Assembly (NCBI GenBank): GCA_022818135.1 | Contig: JAFMSR010000019.1 | Span: 28,712,993-28,776,992, forward strand | Source of the DNA: Saxidomus purpurata | Taxonomy: Eukaryota; Mollusca; Bivalvia; Venerida; Veneridae | Direction of reading: 5' to 3' | Length of the DNA: 64,000 nt | In this document: positions 1 to 12,617 of the stretch, piece after piece | How positions within the stretch are numbered: the stretch's first letter is position 1 | Layout of the letters: the number at the start of each line of letters is the position of its first letter | Notes under the pieces: model-generated | Told to the model about the DNA's origin: nothing | The model's input: only the letters and a program-made list of their open reading frames with translations | Database searches by the model: none | Translations under genes and position numbers: made by a program

Positions 1-375
1 ATGCTGCCCGTTTTATGCGGGACTCATGCATATTTGTAAAATAAACTTGGAAAAAAAAAAATAAACTTGGAAAAAACTTGGCATTTACCATTGACATAAA
101 GTAGGGGTAATGTATCAATGTGACATTGATCTTAAACCATTATAATATTTAATGTCCCCGCGACCATGAATTTTGATCCACTGATCATGAAAAACAGGCC
201 ACGACCAACCTTTTTATCGGCTTGCAGATCATAGATTGTGCGGAAACCGACAGACGGACTGTCATACCCGTTGTTGGACGTGTGGGAAGCAGTATACCTA
301 CACTTTTACAAAAGCAGGCATAATGAATCTTCATCAATTTCAAGCAGAAAGCTGATTTGTTCCTTTCATATTCTT
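1..375. other. Intergenic sequence, no gene seen
   Basis: AT-rich sequence with no coding signal. The only structure is a short imperfect tandem copy of 'ataaacttggaaaaa' at about 40-80. Confidence 0.5.
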
Positions 376-615
376 GGGTATCAGTCATGTAAATCTTGCA
401 TTAGACTCAACTATATTATAAATAGGTATCAGTCATGTAAATCTTGCAGTGAACTCAAAACATATTACTAATAGGTATAAGTCATGTAAATCTTGCAGTG
501 AACTCAAACATTTTACTAATAGGTATCAGTCATGTAAATCTTGCAGTGAACTAAAACATATTACTAAAAGGTATCAGTCATGTAAATCTTGCAGTGAACT
601 CAACCATATTATTAA
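376..615 (+). repeat. Tandem repeat, five units of 48-49 bp
   Basis: Five consecutive units contain 'tcagtcatgtaaatcttgca' (one has 'taagtcatg') followed by an AT-rich spacer such as 'acatattactaat'. The first unit is the most diverged ('ttagactcaac' where others have 'gtgaactcaaa'). The short open frames here simply read the repeat and are not genes. Confidence 0.9.
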
Positions 616-3095
616 CACAAACGAAATAACATGCACGTACACGTGGACGGAGGCAAAGGTTTTCTAAATGGATTTTAAAAACAACGAATATAACACGTAA
701 ATTCATTGAAGAAAAAGAACAACTATAAGGTTGCATTGGTTTGATTGTGTTTTAAATTTCACCGATCCACTGAGGCCTGATCTATGAGTGGATTTTTTTT
801 CAAGTTACAGTCATAAAGAACTTAATTTCTGAAAGTTGAATTAGATCAGTACTGAAAATATGGTACTTAAAATATTGATCGTTATTCACTGGTCGAGAAA
901 GTATAACTGCTCTACACTCAAAATAAACATGGCTTTGGAGGTAACACAATATTATGTTGATAGATATGAATTATTTACGTGCTAAAACTACAAAGCAAGT
1001 CATGAAAGACTGGAAACGCAAGAGTATGATTTTTACTTTTTTCATGCGGTATTAACCAATCAAAAGGTGGCCTACAGAGTAAAGTTTCCTATAAAAAAAG
1101 TATTACATCCTACTTGACATTTCATTGGTAGTTGAAAGGTAAAAAACTACAGATCCAAAGCGAGCTTATTACGGCTGCGCCGAAAAAACCCATACAAAAC
1201 AAACACTCAAATACATTCACCAACCTTCGTGTTGTACATGTTTCTAGACAGTGCTCTAGTAGACTTTTTTTCAGAAAATGGAGGATAGTGATATTAAATC
1301 AGAATTTTGTTTAACTCTCGGTATGCTAAATTATAAATGCACCGCTTCATATCGCTTTCAAACAGTAGGTAATCAGCATTGAAAGCTCACTTTTCATTTT
1401 TTAAATGTTTTTTCTTCTTCTTTTTTCTACCTATCTAACCTGTTTTATCCTTTTTTCTTCACTTTCCTAAACTTTCAAAAACCCTTTAAGTGCATATGAA
1501 AATAAACAATACCATGATTTGCAATATACATGAACTATAATATGTTACTTATATATTATTATGAATTATATGTGCTTAATTGAAATAAAAACTGAAAAAA
1601 AAAAAAAAAAAAAAATTATAAATGATATTTTATACAATAATAAATTTATGAACTGATACTCCGTCTCAAGCGGACAATTGAACACTGTTGATCACGCATT
1701 TACCGTTGCGCGCACCTGCTCAGGCATAGCAACGCTGTCCGAGGTGAAAACAACCGCCATCTTGTTAATAACGTATAGACCTGATCAACTGAGTCCGTAA
1801 ACTTATAACGGTAACCAATTTCATTTATGCGAATGTGCCTAACATATTTCAATGTGGATTACTTAAGTTCAGATGATTCCAAACAGAGCTCTTTATATTT
1901 ACCGCAAATACAAATTTTGCACAGTTTATGTAATCTGAAAGTGTGACTGGCAGATCGCTTGACTCCTGACACTGAATCCTGACAGCGGCTTCCATAATTC
2001 CTTTTTTTCGGCGAGAGTTCTGCTCTGAACTCCTGGAAACAGTTGTTATGTACAAATGTATTGCATTCTGCATGTATATCTATGAAAATGCGTATGTTGA
2101 AAAAAAAAACGATCGACACAATTTAGTGTTTTACGGTAAACAAACGTTTATTTTGACTATTTTAGGAAATTAAACACGAAAATAATGCTTATCGCATGCT
2201 TTCAAAAGTGCACAAGATGAGAGGCGGACACCTGCATAAGATAGGGATTAAACTTAGGTGTCCGACTTACAGTTGTTTAAGATGGATAAGACAAAACAGA
2301 ACTGCTAAATAAACACAAAAATGTCATTCCGCCCTGCAAAGAAGACAATCACGTCACATGCAATCAAACATATCATGTACCATTTGTAAACAAACTATTT
2401 ATCAAAGATTAGAGCCAAACACCGTAAATATGTAGCAGAAATATTCATGTAATACTGCATACAATTTACAAATGTGTGGTTTGATGCTAAACGCACGCAC
2501 AGTCTGCCATTTGTACGATCAAACATGAAAACCACAATTTGAGTAAATACAATGTAGCATCCACATGCACGTTCCATCTAATGTTTTACAATGCTAACAT
2601 TTGTCATGATTAGTTGTCAGACAAAGGGGGAAATAAAGCAGGAATGACTCCTTGCGTAAATTCAAATGTTCGTATCACTTACTTGATTTACATGACAAAT
2701 TTGAAGTATACGGAAACCACAGAATGAAGTAAAAATAAAAGTGAAGTAATCGGTTTATTCGCCAATTAAATAAAATAATGATTTCAAGTTAGATCTATTT
2801 ATCTCAGTCTTATAATCTATCGATCTCTTTTGTACTATTGAATGTTGTTTTAAGTAAATACACAGTAATATAAATCGGTGTCCTGGTGGTGCAAGGAGTA
2901 GACAAGGTCAAGAGAATAGGAACCTAATGTTCGCGTAAGTACGTCTCACGAAATAGGCAAGTTAGAAAGTAATTAATATGTATCATAATGAGATATCCCC
3001 TACAGATTTTCAAAACTGAATAGTTTCCATTTTGTGTATAGTGTAGATAAATGTGCATGATTATATTAATTATTTTATATATTTGAAATTGTGCC
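616..3095. other. Intergenic sequence, mostly without features
   Basis: About 2.5 kb with only short spurious frames. It holds a 21-base A run near 1596-1616 and a short dispersed repeat at 745-860 listed separately. I see no splice-bounded coding exon. Confidence 0.4.
745..860 (+). repeat. Short dispersed repeat, partner at 59050
   Basis: The stretch with 'gtcataaagaacttaatt' preceded by 'caagtta' and followed by 'atcagtac' recurs at 59050-59160 in the same orientation. Similarity falls off on both sides. The family is not identified. Confidence 0.6.
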
Positions 3096-3143
3096 GTGAC
3101 ACATGTCACATGTCACGACACATGCCACATGTCACGACACATT
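3096..3143 (+). repeat. Two-unit direct repeat, about 23 bp
   Basis: The motif 'cacatgtcacgacacat' occurs twice in a row with one T/C difference just upstream. A small palindrome lies just downstream at about 3187-3217, with arms 'atatcttctta' and 'taagaagatat'. Confidence 0.75.
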
Positions 3144-3390
3144 ACAAGTAAATTTATCAATATACTTGTAATCTCATTTTTAAATCAAGATATCTTCTTA
3201 TACTTTAAGAAGATATGTTTAATATATGTAATGCTATATATTTTCTATCAATGGATTCATTTGCTATAAACCTTGTACTTTAACTTTAAGGTTAAGGTTT
3301 CCCCATTAGAAATAAGCGATTTATCTTGGTTTAAGTCATAAGATCAAGTACAATACGATTTAATTATTTATTTATATTTATTGTTACTTA

Positions 3391-3757
3391 TTTAAAGGAA
3401 CATACCCCATAATTGATGTCAAACTAAATAACCGCCAAAACATAAATAGTATAATCTTTGGAAGTAATATAACTTAACCTAAAAACTTCAGCTATGCATT
3501 CCCAGTCATTATCGGTAAATCGGCAGCAGAACTGTAAACCATTCAATAATCTATGTTGAGTTGTTGTTGTACAATTAATGGATGGATGCGATTTATTACA
3601 GACAGCCTCTGTATTGATTAATTGTGGTAAAATGAGGCATTTTTCGCCATTTTAGGTTCTTCTTTGAAATTGTATTTATTTATCATTTTACGTATATTGA
3701 ACACATACTTTATGATTCGAGAAAATAATCTGCTAGCTGTAGGGAGTGCCTCTCTAA
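3391..3757 (-). mobile_element. MITE family M1, copy 1
   Basis: Non-coding element of about 367 bp. Its right end reads 'tagggagtgcctctcta'; its left end is a diverged inverted version ('tttaaaggaacataccc'). Internal words such as 'gttgttgttgtacaat' and 'aaattgtattta' recur in order in copy 2. Orientation is opposite to the copies at 26537 and 45398. No transposase is encoded, so it would have to be mobilised by another element. The superfamily is not clear from the ends. Confidence 0.75.
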
Positions 3758-3904
3758 TGGATCTAAACAACAATAGCCCAATCGTGCTACATATTTTTAT
3801 GACAATTTCTTAGCATCAATTGTACGTATTTTTATTGTCTAAGTATTATTTGTAAATAGTATTATGCATACTGATCTTATGTCTTTGAATTAAACGAAGC
3901 AACT

Positions 3905-4281
3905 TTTAAAGAGGCACTCCCTAAAGCTAGTGTCAAATTTAATAACTTTAAAAGCAATTACTGAAATTAAAGTAATACAATGTAGAATATTTATCAGTAT
4001 TATTACTTAACCTTAACGTTTTAAATATTCATTCCAGTCATCATTTTTATAATATAATGTAGTACCGTAAACGTTTAATAATCTACGTAAAGTTGTTGTT
4101 GTACAATAAATTGGCGAATAGCATTTATTGCAGAAGGTTTCTTTGTTGATTATGTTTAAATGTGGCATTGTTTGATATTATGTTCTTTAAAATTGTATTT
4201 AATTATCATTTTATGTTCATCGATCAGATCATTTATGTTTTGAGAATATCATATGCTAGATATAGGGAGTGCCCCTTTAAA
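3905..4281 (-). mobile_element. MITE family M1, copy 2, best preserved ends
   Basis: The left end 'tttaaagaggcactcccta' and the right end 'tagggagtgcccctttaaa' are inverted repeats of each other with one mismatch, which defines the family ends. The body matches copy 1 along most of its length, and read on the minus strand it matches the copies at 45398 and 26537. The two neighbouring copies share orientation and are separated by about 150 bp, which suggests insertion side by side or a local duplication. Confidence 0.85.
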
Positions 4282-4610
4282 ACTTTAACAAGACTTATAA
4301 CAGGTTCTATACTAGAACAAAAAAAGTTATAATGTGCAATTTAACATCCTTTAACACTTAGGCCATTATTTTTTTATTACTTGTTACTCGAAGTTTGAAA
4401 TTAAAAAGCTCCGTACGGAGGAGGGAAAAAAAAAAAAAAAAAGACTTTTTTTATACATGACAAACTTTGTTTCATGGTGGACCTGCTTTCTCTTCTAAAA
4501 TCCGACATAAGAACACCCCCTCCCCGAGCAAAATGCCCTTGAAAATTTGTTGACTTTTATTACATTATTCTTTTCCCAATTATATAGAGAAGAAACAGAA
4601 ATTTAACATA

Positions 4611-5515
4611 ATATTTTCAGATGAAAAATACTGGTGTCAGTAACAAAGCATCAGACACTGGTGTTAAAACACACATGAATAAAATGAATACTACTATTTT
4701 CAATTGAAAACATTGTATACATTGTCTTTTTTTAGTCTTGTGTTCACCAGTTTCTATGAGAAAATAACAAAAATCGGGGTCGCGAAAATAGGTGACAAAC
4801 GAAAAATCTGCGATTTTCAGCTGACTTTTTCACATGTAAGGTATCAAGTGATTGCAATAAATGATTCTGAAACTTTTTGATTGATGGGAAGTTGCATTTT
4901 TATAAAACATTTGGCCAACATTTGATTAAATTAATCAAAAACATTTATCAGCATTTTAGGTAAGTCAAAAAATTTTGTCACTATTCTGAGGTTAATATTT
5001 TGCATGTTTTGTAAAACATTTGGGGATAAAATATATTATTTTAGGAGGGGAATGGGGCTGAATTTTGGCCCAAAATCGCACTTAAAAATAACTAAATTTT
5101 CAGATAAAAATATTGGTGTCAGTAACAAAACTATTAGCAACAGGCATTATTGTTGAAACAAATGAAACAAATCTATTTTTATCTTTTTTTGAGTCTTCTG
5201 AACACTGTTTTCTTTGGTAAAAATTAAAAAAAAAAAACGGGGTCGCGAAAATAGATGACAAACGAAAAATCGGCGATTTTCGGCTGACTATTTCAATTTT
5301 AAGGTATCAAATAATTGCAAGAAGTGATTATGAACCGTTTTTAGTGATGGAAACTTACATTTTATAACATTTTTGGCAAGCATTTGATTAATTCAATCAG
5401 AAACTTTTGTCAGCATTCATTTTGAGGGGATTTTTTTGTCAAAAATGAGGGAAATATACATCATGCTAGGAAGGGAATGGGGCTGAATTTTGGTCCCAAA
5501 TCGGTCTGAAAAAAT
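4611..5515 (+). repeat. Tandem duplication of a unit of about 463 bp
   Basis: Two diverged direct copies. 'ggggtcgcgaaaatag' starts at 4776 and again at 5239. Both copies share 'actggtgtcagtaaca' or 'attggtgtcagtaaca' at the beginning, 'gacaaacgaaaaatc' in the middle and 'aatggggctgaattttgg' at the end. No coding potential. An A-run and T-run back to back at about 5590-5624 follows the second copy. Confidence 0.85.
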
Positions 5516-5935
5516 TCACTAGACGAATGCAGCTTCTTGACGTTATCACTTGTATAAACGGACCTCTAATTTCGCGATTTTAAATTTTGAAAAAAAAAAA
5601 AAAAAAATTTTTTTTTTTTTTTTTGAAAATATGAAAAAATAGGGGCGGCGGGTTCGAGTAACGACAAATCAAAAAACACTGGCCTTAACGTGTAAAATAC
5701 AATTTGTGATTAGTACAAAATGTATTTTTAGCAATGTTATTTCGAAACTAGAGATTGGCATATAAGTGCATTTTGTATTTCATATTTGTTTTGCTCGGTT
5801 GCGGTGCTGTTTTAACATCTAGTACATTGTATTAATCGCTCTCTATAGTTTACAAAATGTACACCCCATTTAGGATTATATATGTAAGACATGACTAAGA
5901 TACATCAAGACAAAGGATACACAAAATGAATTAAT
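5516..5935. other. Low-complexity A/T tract and AT-rich spacer
   Basis: Holds the A/T homopolymer pair at about 5590-5624 and otherwise unremarkable sequence up to the start of the segmental duplication. Confidence 0.5.
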
Positions 5936-7896
5936 TTCGATCGAACTTGGAAACCTGAGAAACATGAATTACGTCCCAGAAGAGAAATGTAAATGACAGT
6001 ATGAAATCATAAAATATTTGCCAATTTGCTTTTGAAATCATATGATAACGAAATATTTTTATATTATGGTACATTGAACGCTATTTAGGAACAATCGCCT
6101 CGCCGAACCAGTCGTGGAAGTTAGTGGATGCACATCATCATGAATGCTTAATGAAAGTAGTATGCAGTTTTCATCAGTTGCCATACAGAAATTATTCAAA
6201 TGAAGCTTCGCGGTAATAATTTAAATTTGATATGTTGACAGGCGAAATAGTATTTGTTTTGGTTTCTGCATTTTAAATGCACGGAATTCCGGTAAAGGCA
6301 TTGTCCGGTGGTAATGTGAATATTCAAGTTGTTTCATTTCATGAATTTATCATAACTGACGTAGGCTGCTGCTAGATGAAAAACCTACACAATTTGATGT
6401 TCAATTTTTCGCTGTCTAGCCTTGAAATTTCGTTCAATTTATGCAAACACAATCAAGATACAATGTACATACAAACGCAGTTAACATGTAGCAGCAAGGC
6501 GGGGATATTTAACGAACTCAAAATGACTTTTGCTAGCATTGCTCGCTTTACACTACTTCCTTTTCACGGAATCCATTTAGTGATGCATTTCTTCGTGTAA
6601 AACTTTTCTGATAATGTTCAATTCACTGTCCCATACCTATACCCAGTTAGATCACAAGTATCAAAATTTCCTGAATAGTGGCTCGTTTGTCACTAACATC
6701 AATATCCTTGACTGTTTAAACTAACAACACTAAGGGATATACCTATTGGATCTACTATAAGGAGCTGTGAGTTCCCTGATAGCCGATTTGACAAGGGACA
6801 TGGTCCATTCTGAAGACTTAATTATCATCTCACACGTTTTCAGCTCATCTGCCAGGGTGAGCCATTAGGATCGCTCACCGTCCGCCGTCCGTCGTAAGTT
6901 ACAATACGTCGTACGTCCGTTTACTTTTTCCTCAAAATGACATCTCCTCTGAAGCTGATAAAACTTTGAAGGAATGTTCCTTGCATAAACGTCTATCAAA
7001 GTTGTTCAAATAAGTCCATTCCATGCAGAGCTCTAGTTGCCATTGCAACGGAAAGGAAACACTTGAAAAAAATCTTCTCAAAAGCCAGAAGGCCCGGAGT
7101 TTAGATATTTATTATGTAGCATTGCCTAGTGGTTGTTCAAATTATGACTACGGGTCAAAATTGACCCGGCCCGAGGGTCACTTGATTTTGCATATGCTAA
7201 TTTAGGAAAAACTTTAAAAAAAAATTCTCTGAAACCATAAGGCCAAGAGCTTAGATATTTAGCTTGTAGTATTGCCTAGTGAACCTCTAACAAGATTGTT
7301 CAAATTATGAACCACGGGTCAAAATTGACCCGACCCGGGGGTTACTTGATTTTACATAGGCTTATACAGGAAAAACTTTAAAAGTCCTCTTCTCTGAAAG
7401 CCCAGAGCTTAGATACCAAAGTCTTCCAAGACCCCCGGTCAAAATTGAACCCGCCTGCAAGGTCACTTGATTTTACAAAGGCTTATATATGAAAAACTTT
7501 AAAATCTTTTTTTCTGAAACCCCAATGTCTAGAGCTTAGATTTTTAGCATGTAGCATTACCCAGTGAACCTCTACCAAGATTGTTCAAGTCATGACCCCC
7601 GGGTCAAAATTGACCCTTTCTGCTGTTGTTGACCTTGTATTATAGTCAATGGTAGCAAGGTGAGCAATATAGGGCCCTCTTGTAGTAGTTGAGTACCGAA
7701 GTTAATTGTATAATTTAATAACAGTTCGCATTTTCTGTGATTCTAACAACGCCATTTTTGACTATACGTTACAACTTGTTGTATCATATGTTTTGTTCTA
7801 GCAGAAACGAGATTTACATTGTTGTTTTGTATAATGACGTAATAGTCGTAAATCGCGACACAAAATTCAAAATCAGATACACAAGAAATTTCCATG
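5936..7896 (+). repeat. Segmental duplication copy A, left flank of minisatellite
   Basis: From 'gatcgaacttggaaac' onward this flank aligns in order with 53552-55469: 'gccaatttgcttttgaaa', 'ggtaataatttaaatttgat', 'gacaggcgaaatagtattt', 'ttcttcgtgt', then a clam repeat and then 'acgagatttacatt'. Both copies run in the same orientation and end in the same 37-bp minisatellite, so repeat array and flank were duplicated together. No gene is visible. Confidence 0.88.
6845..7690 (+). repeat. Dispersed molluscan repeat with internal tandem units
   Basis: Opens with 'gccagggtgagcc' and 'cgtccgccgtccgtcg', then carries three or four diverged units of about 150 bp, each with 'gcttagat', 'attgcctagtg', 'gattgttcaa' and 'gggtcaaaattgacc'. 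It closes with 'caatggtagcaaggtgagc'. From general knowledge this pattern is widespread in bivalve genomes; I cannot give a database name. A homologous, more deleted copy is at 54420-55250. Confidence 0.8.
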
Positions 7897-10800
7897 CTCT
7901 GGAGAAGAGTGCCATTATCCGTTGTGAATGTAATGCTGGAGAGGAGTGCCAGTATCCGTTATGAATGTGGTGTTGAAGAGGAGTGCCAGTATCCGTTATG
8001 AATGTGGTGCTGGGATAAGTGCAAGTATCTGTTATGACTGTGGTGCTGGAGAGCAGTGCCAGTATCCGTTATGACAGTGGTGCTGGAGAGGAGTGCCAGT
8101 ATCAGTTATGTCTGCGGTGCTGGAGAGGAGTGCCAGTATCCGTTATGTCTGCGGGGCTGGAGAGGAGTGCCAGTATCCGTTATGACTGTTGTTGCTGGAG
8201 AGGAGTGCCAGTATCCATTGTGTCTGCGGTGCTGGAGAGGAGTGCCAGTATCCGTTATGACAGTTGTGCTGGAGAGGAGTGCCAGTATCCGTTATGACTG
8301 TGGTGCTGTAGAGGAGTGCAAGTATCCGTTATGTCTGCGGGGCTGGAGAGGAGTGCCAGTATCCGTTATGACAGTGGTGCTGGAGAGGAGTGCAAGTATC
8401 CGTTATGTCTGCGGTGCTGGAGAGGAGTGCAAGTATCCGTTATGTCTGCGGGGCTGGAGAGGAGTGCCAGTATCCGTTATGACAGTTGTGCTGGAGAGGA
8501 GTGCAAGTATCCGTTATGTCTGCGGTGCTGGAGAGGAGTGCAAGTATCCGTTATGTCTGCGGGGCTGAAGAGGAGTGCCAGTATCCGTTATGACAGTGGT
8601 GCTGGAGAGGAGTGCAAGTATCCGTTATGTCTGCGGTGCTGGAGAGGAGTGCAAGTATCCGTTATGTCTGCGGGGCTGGAGAGGAGTGCCAGTATCCGCT
8701 ATGGCTGTTGAGCTGGAGAGGAGTGCCAGTATCCGTTATGTCTGCGGTGCTGGAGAGGAGTGCAAGTATCCGTTATGACTGTTGAGCTGGAGAGGAGTGC
8801 CAGTATCCGTTATGTCTGCGGGGCTGGAGAGGAGTGCCAGTATCCGTTATGTCTGCGGTGCTGTAGAGGAGTGCCAGTATCCGTTATGACTCTGGTGCTG
8901 GAGAGGAGTGCCAGTATCCGTTATGTCTGCGGGGCTGGAGAGGAGTGCCAGTATCCGTTATGACTGTTGTTGCTGGAGAGGAGTGCCAGTATCCATTGTG
9001 TCTGCGGTGCTGGAGAGGAGTGCCAGTATTCGTTATGACTGTGGTGCTGGAGAGGAGTGCCAGTATCCGTTATGACTGTGGTGCTGTAGAGGAGTGCAAG
9101 TATCCGTTATGAATGTAATGCTGGAGAGGAGTGCCAGGATCCGTTATGACTGTTGTGCTGGAGAGGAATGCCAGTATCCGTTATGTCTGCGGTGCTGGAG
9201 AGGAGTGCCAGTATCCGTTATGACAGTGGTGCTGGAGAGGAGTGCCAGTATCCGTTATGTCTGCGGTGCTGGAGAGGAGTGCCAGTATCTGTTATGTCTG
9301 CGGGGCTGGAGAGGAGTGCCAGTATCCGTTATGACTGTGGTGCTGTAGAGGAGTGCCAGTATCCATTGTGTCTGCGGTGCTGGAGAGGAGTGCAAGTATC
9401 CGTTATGACTGTGGTGCTGGAGAGGAGTGCCAGTATCCGTTATGACTGTGGTGCTGTAGAGGAGTGCAAGTATCCGTTATGTCTGCGGGGCTGGAGAGGA
9501 GTGCCAGTATCCGTTATGACAGTGGTGCTGGAGAGGAGTGCAAGTATCCGTTATGTCTGCGGTGCTGGAGAGGAGTGCAAGTATCCGTTATGTCTGCGGG
9601 GCTGGAGAGGAGTGCCAGTATACGTTATGACAGTGGTGCTGGAGAGGAGTGCAAGTATCCGTTATGTCTGCGGTGCTGGAGAGGAGTGCAAGTATCCGTT
9701 ATGTCTGCGGGGCTGGAGAGGAGTGCCAGTATCCGTTATGACAGTGGTGCTGGAGAGGAGTGCCAGTATCCGTTATGTCTGCGGGGCTGGAGAGGAGTGC
9801 CAGTATCCGTTATGACTGTGGTGCTGGAGAGGAGTGCCAGTATCCGTTATGTCTGCGGTGCTGGAGAGGAGTGCAAGTATCCGTTATGTCTGTGGTGCTG
9901 TAGAGGAGTGCCAGTATCCGTTATGACTGTTGAGCTGGAGAGGAGTGCAAGTATCCGTTATGTCTGCGGGGCTGGAGAGGAGTGCCAGTATCCGCTATGA
10001 CTGTTGAGCTGGAGAGGAGTGCCAGTATCCGTTATGTCTGCGGTGCTGGAGAGGAGTGCCAGTATCCGTTATGACTGCGGGGCTGGAGAGGACTGCCAGT
10101 ATCCGTTATAACTGTTGAACTGGAGAGGAGTGCAAGTATCCGTTATGTCTGCGGGGCTGGAGAGGAGTGCCAGTATCCGTTATGTCTGCGGTGCTGTAGA
10201 GGAGTGCCAGTATCCGTTATGAATCTGGTGCTGGAGAAGAGTGCCAGTATCCGTTATGACTGTGGTGCTGTAGAGGAGTGCCAGTATCCATTGTGTCTGC
10301 GGTGCTGGAGAGGAGTGCAAGTATCCGTTATGACTGTGGTGCTGGAGAGGAGTGCCAGTATCCGTTATGACTGTGGTGCTGTAGAGGAGTGCAAGTATCC
10401 GTTATGTCTGCGGGGCTGGAGAGGAGTGCCAGTATCCGTTATGACTGTTGTTGCTGGAGAGGAGTGCCAGTATCCATTGTGTCTGCGGTGCTGGAGAGGA
10501 GTGCCAGTATCCGTTATGACTGTGGTGCTGGAGAGGAGTGCCAGTATCCGTTATGACTGTGGTGCTGTTGAGGAGTGCAAGTATCCGTTATGAATGTAAT
10601 GCTTGAGAGGAGTGCCAGGATCCGTTATGACTGTTGTTGCTGGAGAGGAGTGCCAGTATCCGTTATGTCTGCAGTGCTGGAGAGGAGTGCCAGTATCCGT
10701 TATGACAGTGGTGCTGGAGAGGAGTGCCAGTATCCGTTATGTCTGCGGTGCTGGAGAGGAGTGCCAGTATCCGTTATGACTGTTGTTGCTGGAGAGGAGT

Positions 10801-11960
10801 GCCAGTATCCATTGTGTCTGCGGTGCTGGAGAGGAGTGCCAGTATCCGTTATGACTGTGGTGCTGGAGAGGAGTGCCAGTATCCGTTATGACTGTGGTGC
10901 TGTAGAGGAGTGCAAGTATCCGTTATGAATGTAATGCTGGAGAGGAGTGCCAGGATCCGTTATGACTGTTATGCTGGAGAGGAGTGCCAGTATCCGTTAT
11001 GTCTGCGGTGCTTGAGAGGAGTGCCAGTATCCGTTATGACTGTGGTGCTGGAGAGGAGTGCCAGTGTCCGTTATGTCTGCGGGGCTGGAGAGGAGTGCCA
11101 GTATCCGTTATGACTGTTGTTGCTGGAGAGGAGTGCCAGTATCCATTGTGTCTGCGGTGCTGGAGAGGAGTGCCAGTATCCGTTATGACTGTGGTGCTGC
11201 AGAGGAGTGCCAGTATCCGTTATGACTGTGGTGCTGTAGAGGAGTGCAAGTATCCGTTATGAATGTAATGCTGGAGAGGAGTGCCAGGATCCGTTATGAC
11301 TGTTGTGCTGGAGAGGAGTGCCAGTATCCGTTATGTCTGCGGTGCTTGAGAGGAGTGCCAGTATCCGTTATGACTGTGGTGCTTGAGAGGAGTGCCAGTA
11401 TCCGTTATGTCTGCGGTGCTGGAGAGGAGTGCCAGTATACGTTATGTCTGCGGTGCTGGAGAGGAGTGCAAGTATTCGTTATGACTGTGGTGCTGGAGAG
11501 GAGTGCCAGTATCCGTTATGTCTGCGGTGCTGGAGAGGAATGCCAGTATCCGTTATGTCTGCGGTGCTGGAGAGGAGTGCCAGTATACGTTATGTCTGCG
11601 GGGCTGGAGAGGAGTGCCAGTATCCGTTATGACTGTTGTGCTGGAGAGGAGTGCCAATATCCGTTATGTCTGTGGTGCTGGAAAGGAGTGCCAGTATCCG
11701 TTATGACTGTGGTGCTGGAGAGGAGTGCCAGTATCCGTTATGTCTGCGGTGCTGGAGAGGAGTGCCAGTATACGTTATGTCTGCGGGGCTGGAGAGGAGT
11801 GCCAGTATACGTTATGTCTGCGGTGCTGGAGAGGAATGCCAGTATCCGTTATGACTGTGGTGCTGGAGAGGAGTGCCAGTATCCGTTATGTATGCAGTGC
11901 TGGAGAGGAGTGCAAGTATCCGTTATGAATGTGGTGCTAAAGAGGAGTTGATGTATCTGT
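7897..11960 (+). repeat. Minisatellite of 37-bp monomers, about 110 copies
   Basis: The monomer contains 'gtatccgttatg' and 'ctggagaggagtgcca' and is 37 bp long (38 where 'gttgttgctgg' has an extra T). Variants alternate (gtctgcggtgctgg, gactgtggtgctgg, gacagtggtgctgg, gtctgcggggctgg), giving higher-order structure: a 111-bp trimer near 8385-8700 and 9480-9740, and a unit of about 334 bp (nine monomers) marked by 'tgaatgtaatg' at 10591, 10926 and 11260. Because 37 is not a multiple of three, frames up to 235 codons pass through all three phases on the plus strand. These are by-products of the repeat and no gene is called. Confidence 0.95.
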
Positions 11961-12185
11961 TATACCACCGACCACTACCAATAAACGACACATGGACACT
12001 CAAAAGTTAGGCAACAAAAATTGTCAATATAGTTTTAATTATGTTTGGTTTAATCCTAATGCTGTTAATGGTTAAATATTTGTACCTATTTTTAAACAGA
12101 GAATTGTAGATTCATTCATCCAAACTTGGCATGTTGATAAAGAAAATAACAGTGTTTTAACTTTGTATACTAGTCTTAAATTTTC
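11961..12185. other. Right flank of segmental duplication copy A
   Basis: Sequence with 'ttataccaccgac' and 'ggacactcaaaagtt' matches 56590-56655, so the duplication extends past the array to about 12010. Beyond that similarity fades toward the LINE 3' end. Confidence 0.7.
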
Positions 12186-12435
12186 ATTTAGTTTAAACAT
12201 ATTTTATTCCCATATATACACATGTATACATACAGTTTAACAATTACAAATATACACAATGGAAAAGGATAAGAATGAAAGACAACATGTCTTATAAAAT
12301 TCTTCTCCCTGACAAGACTTCTTTGTACTAGAACTGTACAATTTTGAAAGTAAATTCGGGTGATACAATGATATATAAATCTATTTAGGATGAAAAAAGA
12401 ACTTATATAAATTTAAGGTTTTGCAAAAGTAATAG

Positions 12436-12605
<170 letters not shown>

Positions 12606-12617
12606 AAACGTAATAAA

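Noticed and set aside
8056..11951. Open frames of 60-235 codons in the 37-bp minisatellite, rich in Cys and Arg
   Set aside because: They arise because the monomer lacks stops in most frames of the plus strand. Frames rotate with each 37-bp unit, end at random variants, have no upstream exon or start context, and look the same in the second array.
7897..11960. CRISPR-like array
   Set aside because: Units are contiguous with no unique spacers, and the sequence is eukaryotic; it is a minisatellite.
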